Part shown: positions 17,059-25,549 of the stretch, piece after piece | Numbering within the stretch: position 1 is the first letter of the stretch | How the letters are laid out: each line of letters starts with the position of its first letter | DNA from: VXYL01 sp965199945 | GTDB lineage: Bacteria; Pseudomonadota; Gammaproteobacteria; Pseudomonadales; Azotimanducaceae | Direction: 5' to 3' | DNA length: 64,000 nt | Assembly: GCA_965199945.1 (NCBI GenBank) | Contig: OZ241354.1 | Coordinates: 3,844,001 to 3,908,000 of the forward strand | Made by a program: the position numbers and the translations under genes | The notes under the pieces: model-generated | What the model was told of the DNA's origin: nothing | The model's database searches: none | Seen by the model: only the letters and a program-made list of their open reading frames with translations

Positions 17059-19074
17059 CTACAGCCCTCCCGGCCCGCAGTCGTTGGCGAGGAAGTCCAG
17101 CATGGCGGTGAAGAACTCCAGCTGGTGGTCGTAGAGCAAGGTGTTGTAGAAGTGGCCAGCGCCTTCGAGGCGGACGTACTTGTGCGGCTTCTCGTGTTCC
17201 TCCAGTAGTTTGACGTAGCGGGTGGCGTGGTCCACCAGCACGCGGGAATCGACGACGCCATGCACCACCAGCATGGGGACGTTGACCTTCTCCACCTCGT
17301 CGATCGGATCGACGCCGGCCTCCTCGTAGGCGGTGTAGCGCTTGAGAATCTCGCCATCCAGGCCGCGACGACCATACTGCCACTGCAGCACGGTGTCGAA
17401 CACGGCGGCGCCCGCGATGGTGCATTGGTACAGCTGCGGCGTCCTTGCCGCTGCCACCGCTGCCGCGTAGCCGCCGTAGGACCAGCCGAACATGGCCATG
17501 CGGTTCTTGTCCGCCAGTCCTCGTTGCACGAGATACAGCGCCGCGTCGTCCTTGTCGTCCTGCATCTTGAGGCCCTCCTGCCCGCCATCCTCGAACGCCG
17601 CCTCGCGCAAGCTCCTGCCAAAGCCGTTGGAGCCCCGATACTGCGGCTGAACCACCAAATAGCCGTAGTTGGCGAGCAGCTGCGCCCACTTGTCGTAGCT
17701 GCTGACATCGCGCACCTGCGGGCCGCCGTGGGGCAGCACGATCAGAGGAAACGGCGGCTCGCCTTTCGGCATCGTCACATAGGCGAACAGTCTGCGCCCG
17801 TCCCGCGCCGTGTACTGCGCGAACTCCACATCCGCCAGATCTTCGCTGGCGAACAGCGGCTGTTGGCTGCCGATGGTTTCCAGCTTGCCGTTCTTCAGCA
17901 GATAGTAGGTGCCTGGGTCGCGCGGCCCTTGGTTGAAGACGACGAGCGTGGCGCCGTCCCGAGAACGACTGGCGATGCTCATGTTGTGGGCGTAGGGAAC
18001 GATGCCCTCCAGCTGCCTGTACAACGCCTCTTCCTCCTCGTCGAAGAACTCCACGTAGGTGCGGTCCGTGTTGTAGACCACGCCCACCACCTTGCCCGGG
18101 TGTTCCCAAGTGTTGCTGTGGTAGTACACGCCCGATATGTCGACATCCGCCCGGCGGTAGATCAGCTCGGCGAAGCGCTTGTTCTTCATGTCGAAGGACC
18201 ACAGGCCGTGGGTGTCGTGACCGTTGCGAGCTCGCACGAAAACGTGGTTCGGCAGCGTGTCGTCCAGGGCCAGCACGAAGAAGGGCTGGAACTCGTAGTC
18301 GTCTGCGCCCTGGCGGTGGAACTCGACCCATTCGGTCTCCCCTGGCGGGCGCCACATCCAGCGGTTCTGCCGTTCCTTGATGTCGCGGCCGGTGGCGTAC
18401 CACAGCCTGCCTTCGGGATCGAAACGATAGTTGCCGATGGCGAACCTGCCCTGCACCAGCAGCTTCTTCGTGCCCTTGACCAGGTCGAACTCGTAGTAGT
18501 CGCGAGGGGTGTTGCGGCGTTGAACGCGCCTGGCGAGTTCGCTCACCTTCGTTTGCATCGGCGTCGCCACGGCGAGGATCAGCTTGTCCGGCTGCTTCGG
18601 CAGAAACTGCGCGACGCCCACGGCCCCGTCGGCGCCGAAGTCCTGCATTTTCTTGCTCTCCAAGTCCAGCAGCCCGATCCGGTACTTGTAGGCGTCCACC
18701 TCCCGACGCACCTGATCGCGCACCCGCTGGCGCGCCTGGAAGAAGATCTGTCGATCGTTGGCCCAGACGAAGCCTTGAATCTCCATCGGATCGGCGTTCA
18801 GACGAAAGGGCTCCTTGGAGAGATCGGCAGTGTCGTACACCTCGATGATTGGGTCGCCATCCCGGGATGGAATCTGCATCAGCGCCAGGCGTGTGCCGTC
18901 GGGAGACAGCGTGACGTTGCTCATCACCCCCCGCATTGCCCAGTGCTCCAGCGGATACGGCACATGGGCTTCTTCGCCTTCTTCAGCCCCGAATGCGGGG
19001 CCCCACGCCAGCGCCCACAGGAACGCCAGCGCCATGCCGGCGCGGGCAACGTTGGTTGAGCAGCCAAGTCGCAT
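17059..19074 (-). CDS. Secreted S9 family prolyl oligopeptidase-like peptidase
   Basis: Serine peptidase of 671 residues with a signal peptide (GMALAFLWALAWGPAFGAEE), so periplasmic. A beta-propeller-like N-terminal half (from MRGVMSNVTLSPDGTRLALM) covers the catalytic alpha/beta-hydrolase domain. The nucleophile serine is in MFGWSYGGYAAAV; the aspartate is likely in VHGVVDSRVLVDHA and the histidine in LEGAGHFYN. S9 enzymes of this acylaminoacyl-peptidase type clip short peptides, supplying nutrients. Its stop codon is followed with no gap by the acyl-CoA synthetase. The 554-base gap upstream separates it from the divergent TonB receptor, whose substrate could be related (inference). Confidence 0.92.
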   Translation of the reverse strand: MRLGCSTNVARAGMALAFLWALAWGPAFGAEEGEEAHVPYPLEHWAMRGVMSNVTLSPDGTRLALMQIPSRDGDPIIEVYDTADLSKEPFRLNADPMEIQGFVWANDRQIFFQARQRVRDQVRREVDAYKYRIGLLDLESKKMQDFGADGAVGVAQFLPKQPDKLILAVATPMQTKVSELARRVQRRNTPRDYYEFDLVKGTKKLLVQGRFAIGNYRFDPEGRLWYATGRDIKERQNRWMWRPPGETEWVEFHRQGADDYEFQPFFVLALDDTLPNHVFVRARNGHDTHGLWSFDMKNKRFAELIYRRADVDISGVYYHSNTWEHPGKVVGVVYNTDRTYVEFFDEEEEALYRQLEGIVPYAHNMSIASRSRDGATLVVFNQGPRDPGTYYLLKNGKLETIGSQQPLFASEDLADVEFAQYTARDGRRLFAYVTMPKGEPPFPLIVLPHGGPQVRDVSSYDKWAQLLANYGYLVVQPQYRGSNGFGRSLREAAFEDGGQEGLKMQDDKDDAALYLVQRGLADKNRMAMFGWSYGGYAAAVAAARTPQLYQCTIAGAAVFDTVLQWQYGRRGLDGEILKRYTAYEEAGVDPIDEVEKVNVPMLVVHGVVDSRVLVDHATRYVKLLEEHEKPHKYVRLEGAGHFYNTLLYDHQLEFFTAMLDFLANDCGPGGL

Positions 19075-19628
19075 GTTGCCTCACCACTTCGTAGCCGATG
19101 AAAGGCAGCAATGCTACCGCAGAAGCCCGCGCGAAACAGCCCACGGTGTCGGTTGGGCGGTTGGGCAGGGTTAGTCGCAGGACAGAATATGTCACGGTGG
19201 TGCCGACCGGGCGCTGTCGATCGCCGCCGTGTGCCTCACGGAACCCGTCCCGCCCCACACGCCGGTCTTCGGGCCTCGGCGCACTCCGAACCGATCGGCC
19301 GGCGGGGAGGCCGGGCAATCGCATTGCGCCGTGATGGGCAAGGGTTGTCCATGAAGGCCTGATTTCCGCCCGGAGCGGCCCAAGCAGGCCCGACGAGACC
19401 TTTTCGCGGCATCGGGCGGCCAGATCGGCGACACCGCGACATATTTTGTCCAATGCGTTGCCTCGCTCGGGAGGCTCGGGAGGCAGAAAGGTGCAGAAAG
19501 GGTGTTGGGGGTGTTGACATTGCGCCGGCAGGGTGCGAAAGAGTGCTGCAAGATTCGACAAAGGTTCGCCCAAGCCGCCATTTGAAGTGCGGCAGTGCGC
19601 AGGGGCCAACCGAAGGGGGGCTACCACC
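19075..19628. other. Long divergent intergenic region between S9 peptidase and TonB receptor
   Basis: This 554-base region has no intact gene. It must carry the divergent promoters of the S9 peptidase and the TonB receptor. A TTGACA hexamer at 19514-19519 is a candidate -35 element for the receptor, but no good -10 follows at the right distance. A short transposase relic lies at about 19200-19300 (listed separately). A strong purine-rich RBS (GAAGGGGGG) precedes the receptor ATG. Confidence 0.6.
19200..19300 (-). pseudogene. Relic of an ISKra4-type transposase
   Basis: On the minus strand this stretch reads GSVRHTAAIDSARS, nearly identical to GSARHTAAIDSARS in the intact transposase at 53945-55360. 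At DNA level 25 bases are identical (19211-19235 against 54726-54750 in opposite orientation) and similarity extends weakly about 60 bases further. No other part of the element is detectable, so this is a small remnant of an old insertion. Confidence 0.6.
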
Positions 19629-22600
19629 ATGCGACTCTCGAAGTTCATCGTTCGCCTGAGCGTGCCGGGAAGGTCGTCGAAGACCAACCTCGCCCAACCG
19701 ACCCTGCTGCTCGCAGCGGTCCTGTCCTTCACTTGGCTTGTCGCCACGCCGACGACGCTGGCGCAAGAGACCGGGGCCGAAGACGCCGCCGAAGCGGTAG
19801 AGGAGGAGCAAACCGAAGACGAAGCCCCGCTGTCGGCCTTGGCGCAAGCCGAGCAGGCTGGCATCGAAGAGGTCATCGTCACCGGCTCGCGCATCCGGCG
19901 CAGCACCTACACGAGCATCACGCCGTTGCAGATCATCAGCGCCGACGTCAAGCGCGAGGCCGGCCTCATCGACGCCGGCAAGATTCTGCAAGAGACCAGC
20001 ACGGCCTCGGGCGTGCAATTCGACCTCTCCTTTGAGGGCTTCGTTCTCGACGACGGCCCCGGCTCCACTACCGCGAACCTGCGCGGCCTTGGCGCAAACC
20101 GAACGCTGGTGCTGCTGAACGGCCGCCGCATCGCCCCCTCTGGCGTGGAAGGGGCGCCGTCGTCGCCGGACTTGAGCATCGTGCCGGGGCTCCTGGTACA
20201 GCAGTACGACCAGCTGCTGGACGGCGCTTCGTCCATCTACGGTTCCGATGCGGTCGCCGGGGTCATCAACGCCATCTTGCGCAAGGACTTCGACGGCTTC
20301 ACGCTGGAAGCGGCGCCGAGCCGTCCGCACCACGGTGCCGGCGCCGAACAGGCATTCGGCATGTCCTGGGGACGCAACTGGGATCGGGGCTTCATCGGCT
20401 TCGGCGCGCAGCACCGGGATGTCGATCCGGTCACGTTGGCCGACCGGCCTTGGACGGCCGGCTGCGAACGCCACTACGAAGTCGACCAGGCGGGACGGGT
20501 CAGGAACCGCGACCTGTGGTACTCGACGCATTACGGCATGGAGTGGGACGACTGCAGAGTAGGCGCTTTGGTTGGGAGAACCTGGGTGCCGACATTTTTT
20601 AGCCCGAACAGGGACAGCATCTACTACACGCCGGGCTATTCGAACGGCGGCTGGCCGGACTTCTCGGAATCGTCATCTAGTTGGCTGGCTGGCAGGTTCG
20701 GCATCGACGGCGATCTCGACGGCCGGACGGACGTCAACTTTCGCGACTACAGCCTGAATGGACGAGCGCAGTTCAGGCACTTGTTCTCGCCGTTCCGCTC
20801 CACCACCGCCATGCTCTACGGCGAGTACACCCTCGAAGGCGAGGCGAATCTGACGCCCTACTTCGAGTTGCTCTACGGCACCTCGGCCTTCAACCAGAAC
20901 TCCGGCGCTGGCCAGCTTTGGCCCGCGGTGCCGGCGCTGAATCGCTACAACATCTGCAATCCCGAGGGGCTGGGTGTGGATTGTGGCTTGGCGCAAGACG
21001 CGCTGTGGGCGAACCCCGGCTACATCGCCTCCTTCAACACTCTCTACGGCGATCTATGTGCGCGTTCAGGCATCCCAGCGACTGCCTGCGGCCCGCTCAC
21101 TTTCGGCTTGGGGTTGGGACCTATTGGACCGCAACCTACTCGCCCCATCGTCTCCGTGCGCGGCGACCGCAACAACGTCGCCGCCGAGAACACTTGGCAG
21201 CGGGCGGTGATCGGCTTGAGCGGCGACATGCCGTTCCTGAACGTCGGCAGTTTGTCGGATTGGACGTTCGACCTGTCGTTCAGCCACTCGGATTCCGAAT
21301 CTACCGCCCAACGCCTTGGCGTCCGCAGAGACCGGCTGGAGCTGGCGCTTGGCTACTATTCGAACGACTGGAACGCCTGCGAAAACAACATCAGCGAAGA
21401 AGTCCGCGAAAGCCGCAGCAACTCCTCGGAAAACCCACTGGATCCGATCATCGCCGCGGATGCCGAGCCGGGCTGCGTGCCGGTGAACCTGTACGCGCCA
21501 TCGCTCTATTCCTCGGTGATCGGCGACTTCGGCACATCAGCCGAGCGCGACTACGTGTTCGGCAGCCGCGACTTCGACACCCAGTACACCCAGAGCCTGT
21601 TCACGCTGTACTTCACCGGCAGCCTGTTCACGCTTCCGGCCGGCGAGGTCGCCGCCGGCGTCGGCATGGAGTACCGCACGGACGAAATCGCGTCGATTCC
21701 CGATCAAGTCGCTCGCGAAGGGTTGTTCTGGGGCTTCTTCGCCGACGGCGGCGCCGCGGGCGAGAAGTACACCCGGGAGTTCTTCGGCGAGGTCGAGGCG
21801 CCCATCCTGGGCGGCAAGCCGGGCGCCGAGGAGATCACCGTCAATCTGTCGGCGCGCTATACCGACGACGAGTTCTACGGGGGCGCTTGGACCGGCGCGG
21901 CCAAGGTCGGCTGGCGGCCGATCGAGTCGCTTCTTGTTCGCGCCACCTACGGCACGTCCTATCGGGCGCCGAATCTGCGCGAACTGTTCCTGCGCAGCCA
22001 AACCGGGTTCCTAGGCGTGAGCGATCCATGCTTCGTGCCCGAAGACGCGCTGGAAGACCCCATCGAGACCGGGGGCGAGCGTCGCTACAACCCCGATCTG
22101 GACCCTAGGGATCCGTACATCCTGGAACGCTGCCGTGCCGAAGGCGTGGACCCGACTATCGCTGGCGGTGGCGGTTTCAACTCGTACAGCGTGGAGTCGA
22201 GCGCTGGCGGCTCGCTGACCCTCGACGAGGAGACCTCCCAGTCGAAGTCGTACGGGTTCGCCTGGGAGCAGCCGTTCACCACGGTCTTCGGGCTCACCGT
22301 GGGCATGACCTACTACGACATCGACATCGAGAACACGATCATCGAGCCAACCATCGGCTATATCGTGTTCGACTGCTACATTTCCCAAAACAGTACTGGC
22401 CAGTTCTGCAGCCGCATCACGCGAAATCTGCAGAACACCGCGGACCCGCGCATCCGTCTAGTCGACCGCGGCTTCATCAACCGCGACCAAGAGAGCGTGC
22501 GCGGCGTGGACCTCAACCTGACGGTGGACACCACGCTGACCGTCTTCGAGCGCCCCTTGGACGTCAGCTTCGACGCTACCGGCCACCGGCTGATCGAACG

Positions 22601-23087
22601 ATCGGAGCTGTTCCTCAACGACGCGGGAGAGGCCACCGAGAATCAGTTCGCGCGCGAATGGTTCTACGCGGAGAGAAAAGCCGAGCTGGCGCTGCGGCTC
22701 GACTACGAACGCTGGCGCCTTTCTTGGCAGAGCCGCTACATGAGCGGCTACGAAAACTATCGGGGTGCGGATGACGAGTGGGGCAACGTTGCGGGCACAC
22801 CGGCGCTCGCGGACACTTGCCTTGGTCCACCCGATGACCTGATGTGCAGGGACGTGGAGACGGCCCCCGACTATTGGATTCATCACGCCTCGCTTAGCTA
22901 TCGGCGCGACACGTGGAGGATCATTGCCGGTGCGCGCAACGTCTTTGACGAGCCGCCTCCGCAGGTGGACAAGAGCTTCGACCAGCTTTGGTCGGCAACC
23001 AACAACACGCCGCGGGGCCTTGGCTACGACTTGAACGGCAGAACCTTCTTCCTCACGGCCACCTATCGATTTGGTGGCGAACTGTAG
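19629..23087 (+). CDS. TonB-dependent outer membrane receptor
   Basis: Outer-membrane beta-barrel receptor of 1152 residues from ATG 19629, after the RBS GAAGGGGGG. A signal sequence (LLLAAVLSFTWLVATPTTLA) is followed by an acidic linker. The plug domain opens EEVIVTGSRIRRSTYTSITP and contains NLRGLGANRTLVLLNGRRI and DGASSIYGSDAVAGVINAIL. The barrel ends in TATYRFGGEL, near the usual aromatic C-terminus. Receptors of this Oar/CarA-like size class import large nutrients such as peptides, glycans or siderophores using TonB energy. The divergent S9 peptidase makes peptides a possible substrate (inference). A strong hairpin follows the stop. Confidence 0.93.
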   Translation: MRLSKFIVRLSVPGRSSKTNLAQPTLLLAAVLSFTWLVATPTTLAQETGAEDAAEAVEEEQTEDEAPLSALAQAEQAGIEEVIVTGSRIRRSTYTSITPLQIISADVKREAGLIDAGKILQETSTASGVQFDLSFEGFVLDDGPGSTTANLRGLGANRTLVLLNGRRIAPSGVEGAPSSPDLSIVPGLLVQQYDQLLDGASSIYGSDAVAGVINAILRKDFDGFTLEAAPSRPHHGAGAEQAFGMSWGRNWDRGFIGFGAQHRDVDPVTLADRPWTAGCERHYEVDQAGRVRNRDLWYSTHYGMEWDDCRVGALVGRTWVPTFFSPNRDSIYYTPGYSNGGWPDFSESSSSWLAGRFGIDGDLDGRTDVNFRDYSLNGRAQFRHLFSPFRSTTAMLYGEYTLEGEANLTPYFELLYGTSAFNQNSGAGQLWPAVPALNRYNICNPEGLGVDCGLAQDALWANPGYIASFNTLYGDLCARSGIPATACGPLTFGLGLGPIGPQPTRPIVSVRGDRNNVAAENTWQRAVIGLSGDMPFLNVGSLSDWTFDLSFSHSDSESTAQRLGVRRDRLELALGYYSNDWNACENNISEEVRESRSNSSENPLDPIIAADAEPGCVPVNLYAPSLYSSVIGDFGTSAERDYVFGSRDFDTQYTQSLFTLYFTGSLFTLPAGEVAAGVGMEYRTDEIASIPDQVAREGLFWGFFADGGAAGEKYTREFFGEVEAPILGGKPGAEEITVNLSARYTDDEFYGGAWTGAAKVGWRPIESLLVRATYGTSYRAPNLRELFLRSQTGFLGVSDPCFVPEDALEDPIETGGERRYNPDLDPRDPYILERCRAEGVDPTIAGGGGFNSYSVESSAGGSLTLDEETSQSKSYGFAWEQPFTTVFGLTVGMTYYDIDIENTIIEPTIGYIVFDCYISQNSTGQFCSRITRNLQNTADPRIRLVDRGFINRDQESVRGVDLNLTVDTTLTVFERPLDVSFDATGHRLIERSELFLNDAGEATENQFAREWFYAERKAELALRLDYERWRLSWQSRYMSGYENYRGADDEWGNVAGTPALADTCLGPPDDLMCRDVETAPDYWIHHASLSYRRDTWRIIAGARNVFDEPPPQVDKSFDQLWSATNNTPRGLGYDLNGRTFFLTATYRFGGEL

Positions 23088-23111
23088 GCGAGAGGCTCAA
23101 CGCCGACAGTC

Positions 23112-23141
23112 GCAGAAGGGGCGCCCCGGCGCCTCTTCTGC
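23112..23141 (+). terminator. Strong terminator-like hairpin after the TonB receptor
   Basis: Fourteen-pair stem with one G-U pair: GCAGAAGGGGCGCC, loop CC, then GGCGCCTCTTCTGC, starting 25 bases after the receptor stop. The tail (CGCTTCCTTG) is only weakly T-rich, but the stem is very stable and lies between two transcription units. Confidence 0.65.
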
Positions 23142-23228
23142 CGCTTCCTTGACAACGCTTGTTGTCGCTGCGTGGCACCCGCTGCGGCGTATGATGGCGC
23201 TTGTGGTTCGACCCTTGAGGGAGCAGCG

Positions 23229-24284
23229 ATGAAGGTCATCACCGGCGTTGGCGGTTGGCCGAGCGCCGTGCCAGACCAGGCGCGGCGGGCGGAGGCGGAG
23301 GGGTTCGACTGCATCACCTGCGGCGAGCTGGCGCATGATTCCGTGCTCACGATGACGGTGGCGGCAACGGCCACCGAGCGCATCGGCCTGCAGACGTCCG
23401 TCACCATCGCCTTTCCGCGCAGCCCGATGGTGCTGGCGATGGAGGCGTGGGACTTGCAGCAGCTCTCCGGCGGCCGGTTCTGCATCGGCCTGGGCAGCCA
23501 AGTGAAGGGGCACAACGAGCGCCGCTTCGGCGGCACATGGACGGCCCCGGCGCCGAGGATGCGCGAGTACATCCGCATGATGCGCGCCGTCTGGGATTCC
23601 TGGCAGCACGGCCACAAGCCGGAGTTCCTCGGCAAGCACTACACCTACACGCTGATGACGCCGAACTTCAATCCCGGCCCCATCGCGCATCCGTACCCGA
23701 AGGTCGGCTTGGCGATGGTGGGGCCGGGGATGGCGCGAGTGGCTGGCGAAGTGGCGGACGTGGTGATGCCCCACGGCGGCATCATGTCGGACAAGTACAT
23801 GCGCGAGGTGCTGCTGCCGGCGGTGCGCGACGGCCTCGTGCGCAGCGGCCGTACCTGGGCGGACATGGAAATCGCCGAGAGCGGCTATCTGATCCTCGGC
23901 GAGAACGACAGCGAGATCGAGCAGAAAGCGCTGGGCATGCGCCGCGCGCTCTCCTTCTACGGCTCCACGCGCACGTACCACAAGGTGCTCGCGCTGCATG
24001 GACTGGAAGCGCTTGGGGCGAAGCTGCACGCGCTCTCGCTGCAGGGCAAGTGGGAGGAAATGCGCGACACGGTGACGGTGGACGACATCCTGGCGCTTTC
24101 GCAAACCGCCACCTACGACGGCCTGCCGGATTTCCTAGCCGCGCACCGCGAATACGCCACGCGCACCGGCCTTGCCGTGCCCCGCGAAACGCCGCAGCAG
24201 GAGGAACGCTTTCAGGACATCCGCAAGCGCGTTCAGGCGCTGCGGAACCCGGGCGTGCCGGCGGGTCTGGAACTGCCCTCCTAG
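23229..24284 (+). CDS. LLM class flavin-dependent oxidoreductase
   Basis: Luciferase-like monooxygenase-fold protein of 351 residues (ATG 23229, RBS GGGAGCAGC). Family features include GFDCITCGELAHDSVLTM, LQTSVTIAFPRSPMVLAME, the flavin-binding LSGGRFCIGLGSQVKGHNERR and MGxRRALSFYGSTRTYH. Such enzymes use FMN or F420 to oxidise or reduce organic substrates; the TIGR03617-like form is often called F420-dependent, but the cofactor cannot be decided here. The HIT hydrolase starts 26 bases after its stop, so they probably form an operon. Confidence 0.88.
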   Translation: MKVITGVGGWPSAVPDQARRAEAEGFDCITCGELAHDSVLTMTVAATATERIGLQTSVTIAFPRSPMVLAMEAWDLQQLSGGRFCIGLGSQVKGHNERRFGGTWTAPAPRMREYIRMMRAVWDSWQHGHKPEFLGKHYTYTLMTPNFNPGPIAHPYPKVGLAMVGPGMARVAGEVADVVMPHGGIMSDKYMREVLLPAVRDGLVRSGRTWADMEIAESGYLILGENDSEIEQKALGMRRALSFYGSTRTYHKVLALHGLEALGAKLHALSLQGKWEEMRDTVTVDDILALSQTATYDGLPDFLAAHREYATRTGLAVPRETPQQEERFQDIRKRVQALRNPGVPAGLELPS

Positions 24285-24310
24285 GCCGGGCCGACGAGGA
24301 GGAGACGCCG

Positions 24311-24751
24311 ATGGCCTACGACGACGGCAACATCTTCGCGAAGATCCTGCGCGGCGAAGCGGATGCCCATGTGGTGCTCGAAGACGCGCATTGCATGGCC
24401 TTCATGGACGTCATGCCCCAGAGCCCCGGCCACACGCTGGTGATCCCCCGCACAGACGCCGCAAACCTGTTCGACATCGACCACACGGCGTTGTCCCACC
24501 TGATCGCCACGACGCAGCGCGTGGCGCGGGGCGTGAAACGGGCGTTCGCGCCGGGCGGCGTGATGGTGACGCAGCTGAACGGCGCGGATGCCGGGCAGAC
24601 GGTGTTCCACATCCACTTCCACGTCATCCCGCGCTACCGCGGCCAGAAACTCGCAGCCCACGGCGGCGGCGCCCCGGCCCGGCCAGAGGAACTGGCGAAG
24701 AACGCCGCCAAACTGCGCGCCGCGCTCGCTGAAGACGACGCGGTCGGCTGA
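24311..24751 (+). CDS. HIT family nucleotide hydrolase/transferase
   Basis: Histidine-triad protein of 146 residues. It starts YDDGNIFAKILRGEADAHVV, with the HIT signature QTVFHIHFHVIPRY (HxHxH) near residue 100, the nucleophile being the middle histidine. These enzymes hydrolyse AMP-lysine, AMP-NH2 or dinucleoside polyphosphates. Good RBS (GAGGAGACG) before ATG 24311. It is downstream partner of the LLM oxidoreductase. Confidence 0.92.
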   Translation: MAYDDGNIFAKILRGEADAHVVLEDAHCMAFMDVMPQSPGHTLVIPRTDAANLFDIDHTALSHLIATTQRVARGVKRAFAPGGVMVTQLNGADAGQTVFHIHFHVIPRYRGQKLAAHGGGAPARPEELAKNAAKLRAALAEDDAVG

Positions 24752-24785
24752 GGACAACGCACTCGCTTCCAGCCCGGCCGGCGGG

Positions 24786-25280
24786 CTATGGCGGCGCGTC
24801 CCTGTTCAGGAAGCGCCCAACCAAGCCGATCGCGCTGGCGCACACCAAGACGCCGGCCGCCACCGTGTGACCGCCTGTGCCCAGGAAGACGGCGCCGCCA
24901 ATACACAACACGGCCAGAGCGAATCCGAAGTACTGCCCCAGTTTGGAGCTCTGCACGCTTGCCGCGAGAGCCGTGCGTTCGGTCGTGATGCGGTGCTGCT
25001 GCTCCTTCTCCGCCATGGCGAGAATGCGCTCGGCGGTGCCGGAATGCACGCGGTCGTACTCGCCGTACATGGAAGGTGGCGGCAGAGGGCCCGAGAAGGA
25101 AGCCGCTTCCAAGACTGCGGTGCGGACTTGCGCCGGCAACGAGTCGAGCACCTCCTGCGACGGCAGATTGCCGCCTTGCGTGGCTGGTGCGCTCTCTGGT
25201 TTCGCCTCGGTCGCGCCCTCGGGCACCCCTTCGGGCGGGGCGGCATCAGCCTTGCGCTGCCGCCTGCGTCTCCTCGGCAT
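24786..25280 (-). CDS. DUF2335 family membrane protein
   Basis: Protein of 164 residues starting MPRRRRRQRKADAAPPEG. The mid-section PPPSMYGEYDRVHSGTAERI and LAMAEKEQQHRITTE is the DUF2335 signature, and two C-terminal transmembrane segments follow (FGFALAVLCIGGAVFLG and VAAGVLVCASAIGLVG). DUF2335 proteins are small inner-membrane proteins of unknown function, often in accessory DNA. Its 5' end overlaps the upstream 75-residue gene by 35 bases, which indicates co-translation. A start 33 bases upstream is possible. Confidence 0.78.
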   Translation of the reverse strand: MPRRRRRQRKADAAPPEGVPEGATEAKPESAPATQGGNLPSQEVLDSLPAQVRTAVLEAASFSGPLPPPSMYGEYDRVHSGTAERILAMAEKEQQHRITTERTALAASVQSSKLGQYFGFALAVLCIGGAVFLGTGGHTVAAGVLVCASAIGLVGRFLNRDAPP

Positions 25281-25473
25281 GGCGTCCCATCGCTCGGTAC
25301 ATGTCTTGGCCAATGCGGGCCAAGTCTTGACGCTGGGCGTCCCTTGGGTAGCTCGGCACGGTCAAGTTCGCGTGGAAGTCGCCGGCCCCGCTCAGCGTGT
25401 ACAGCGTGGCCGTGCCAAACCCCAGCCACGTTCGACGGTCGATCAAGCGCGAGATGCTCGGCATGGCTTTCAT
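25246..25473 (-). CDS. Small hypothetical protein upstream of DUF2335
   Basis: Protein of 75 residues starting MKAMPSISRLIDRRTWLGFG and ending with a helical RQDLARIGQDMYRAMGRHAE. No known domain. The ATG at 25473 has a purine-rich upstream region (GCAGAGGAAGCACCA). The gene overlaps the DUF2335 start by 35 bases, and small genes ending in a GQDMY-R-A-MG-type helix seem to accompany DUF2335 (recollection, not checked). Product is likely real but its role is unknown. Confidence 0.55.
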   Translation of the reverse strand: MKAMPSISRLIDRRTWLGFGTATLYTLSGAGDFHANLTVPSYPRDAQRQDLARIGQDMYRAMGRHAEETQAAAQG

Positions 25474-25549
25474 TGGTGCTTCCTCTGCCCGAGTCCTTGA
25501 GGCGGCATGGTGATAAGCCCCAATCGCCTTGTCAAGGGCATGTGCGGCT

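Noticed and set aside
15500..18403. 967-codon minus-strand frame
   Set aside because: Shadow of the acyl-CoA synthetase and S9 peptidase genes, which have full motifs in the adjacent frame.
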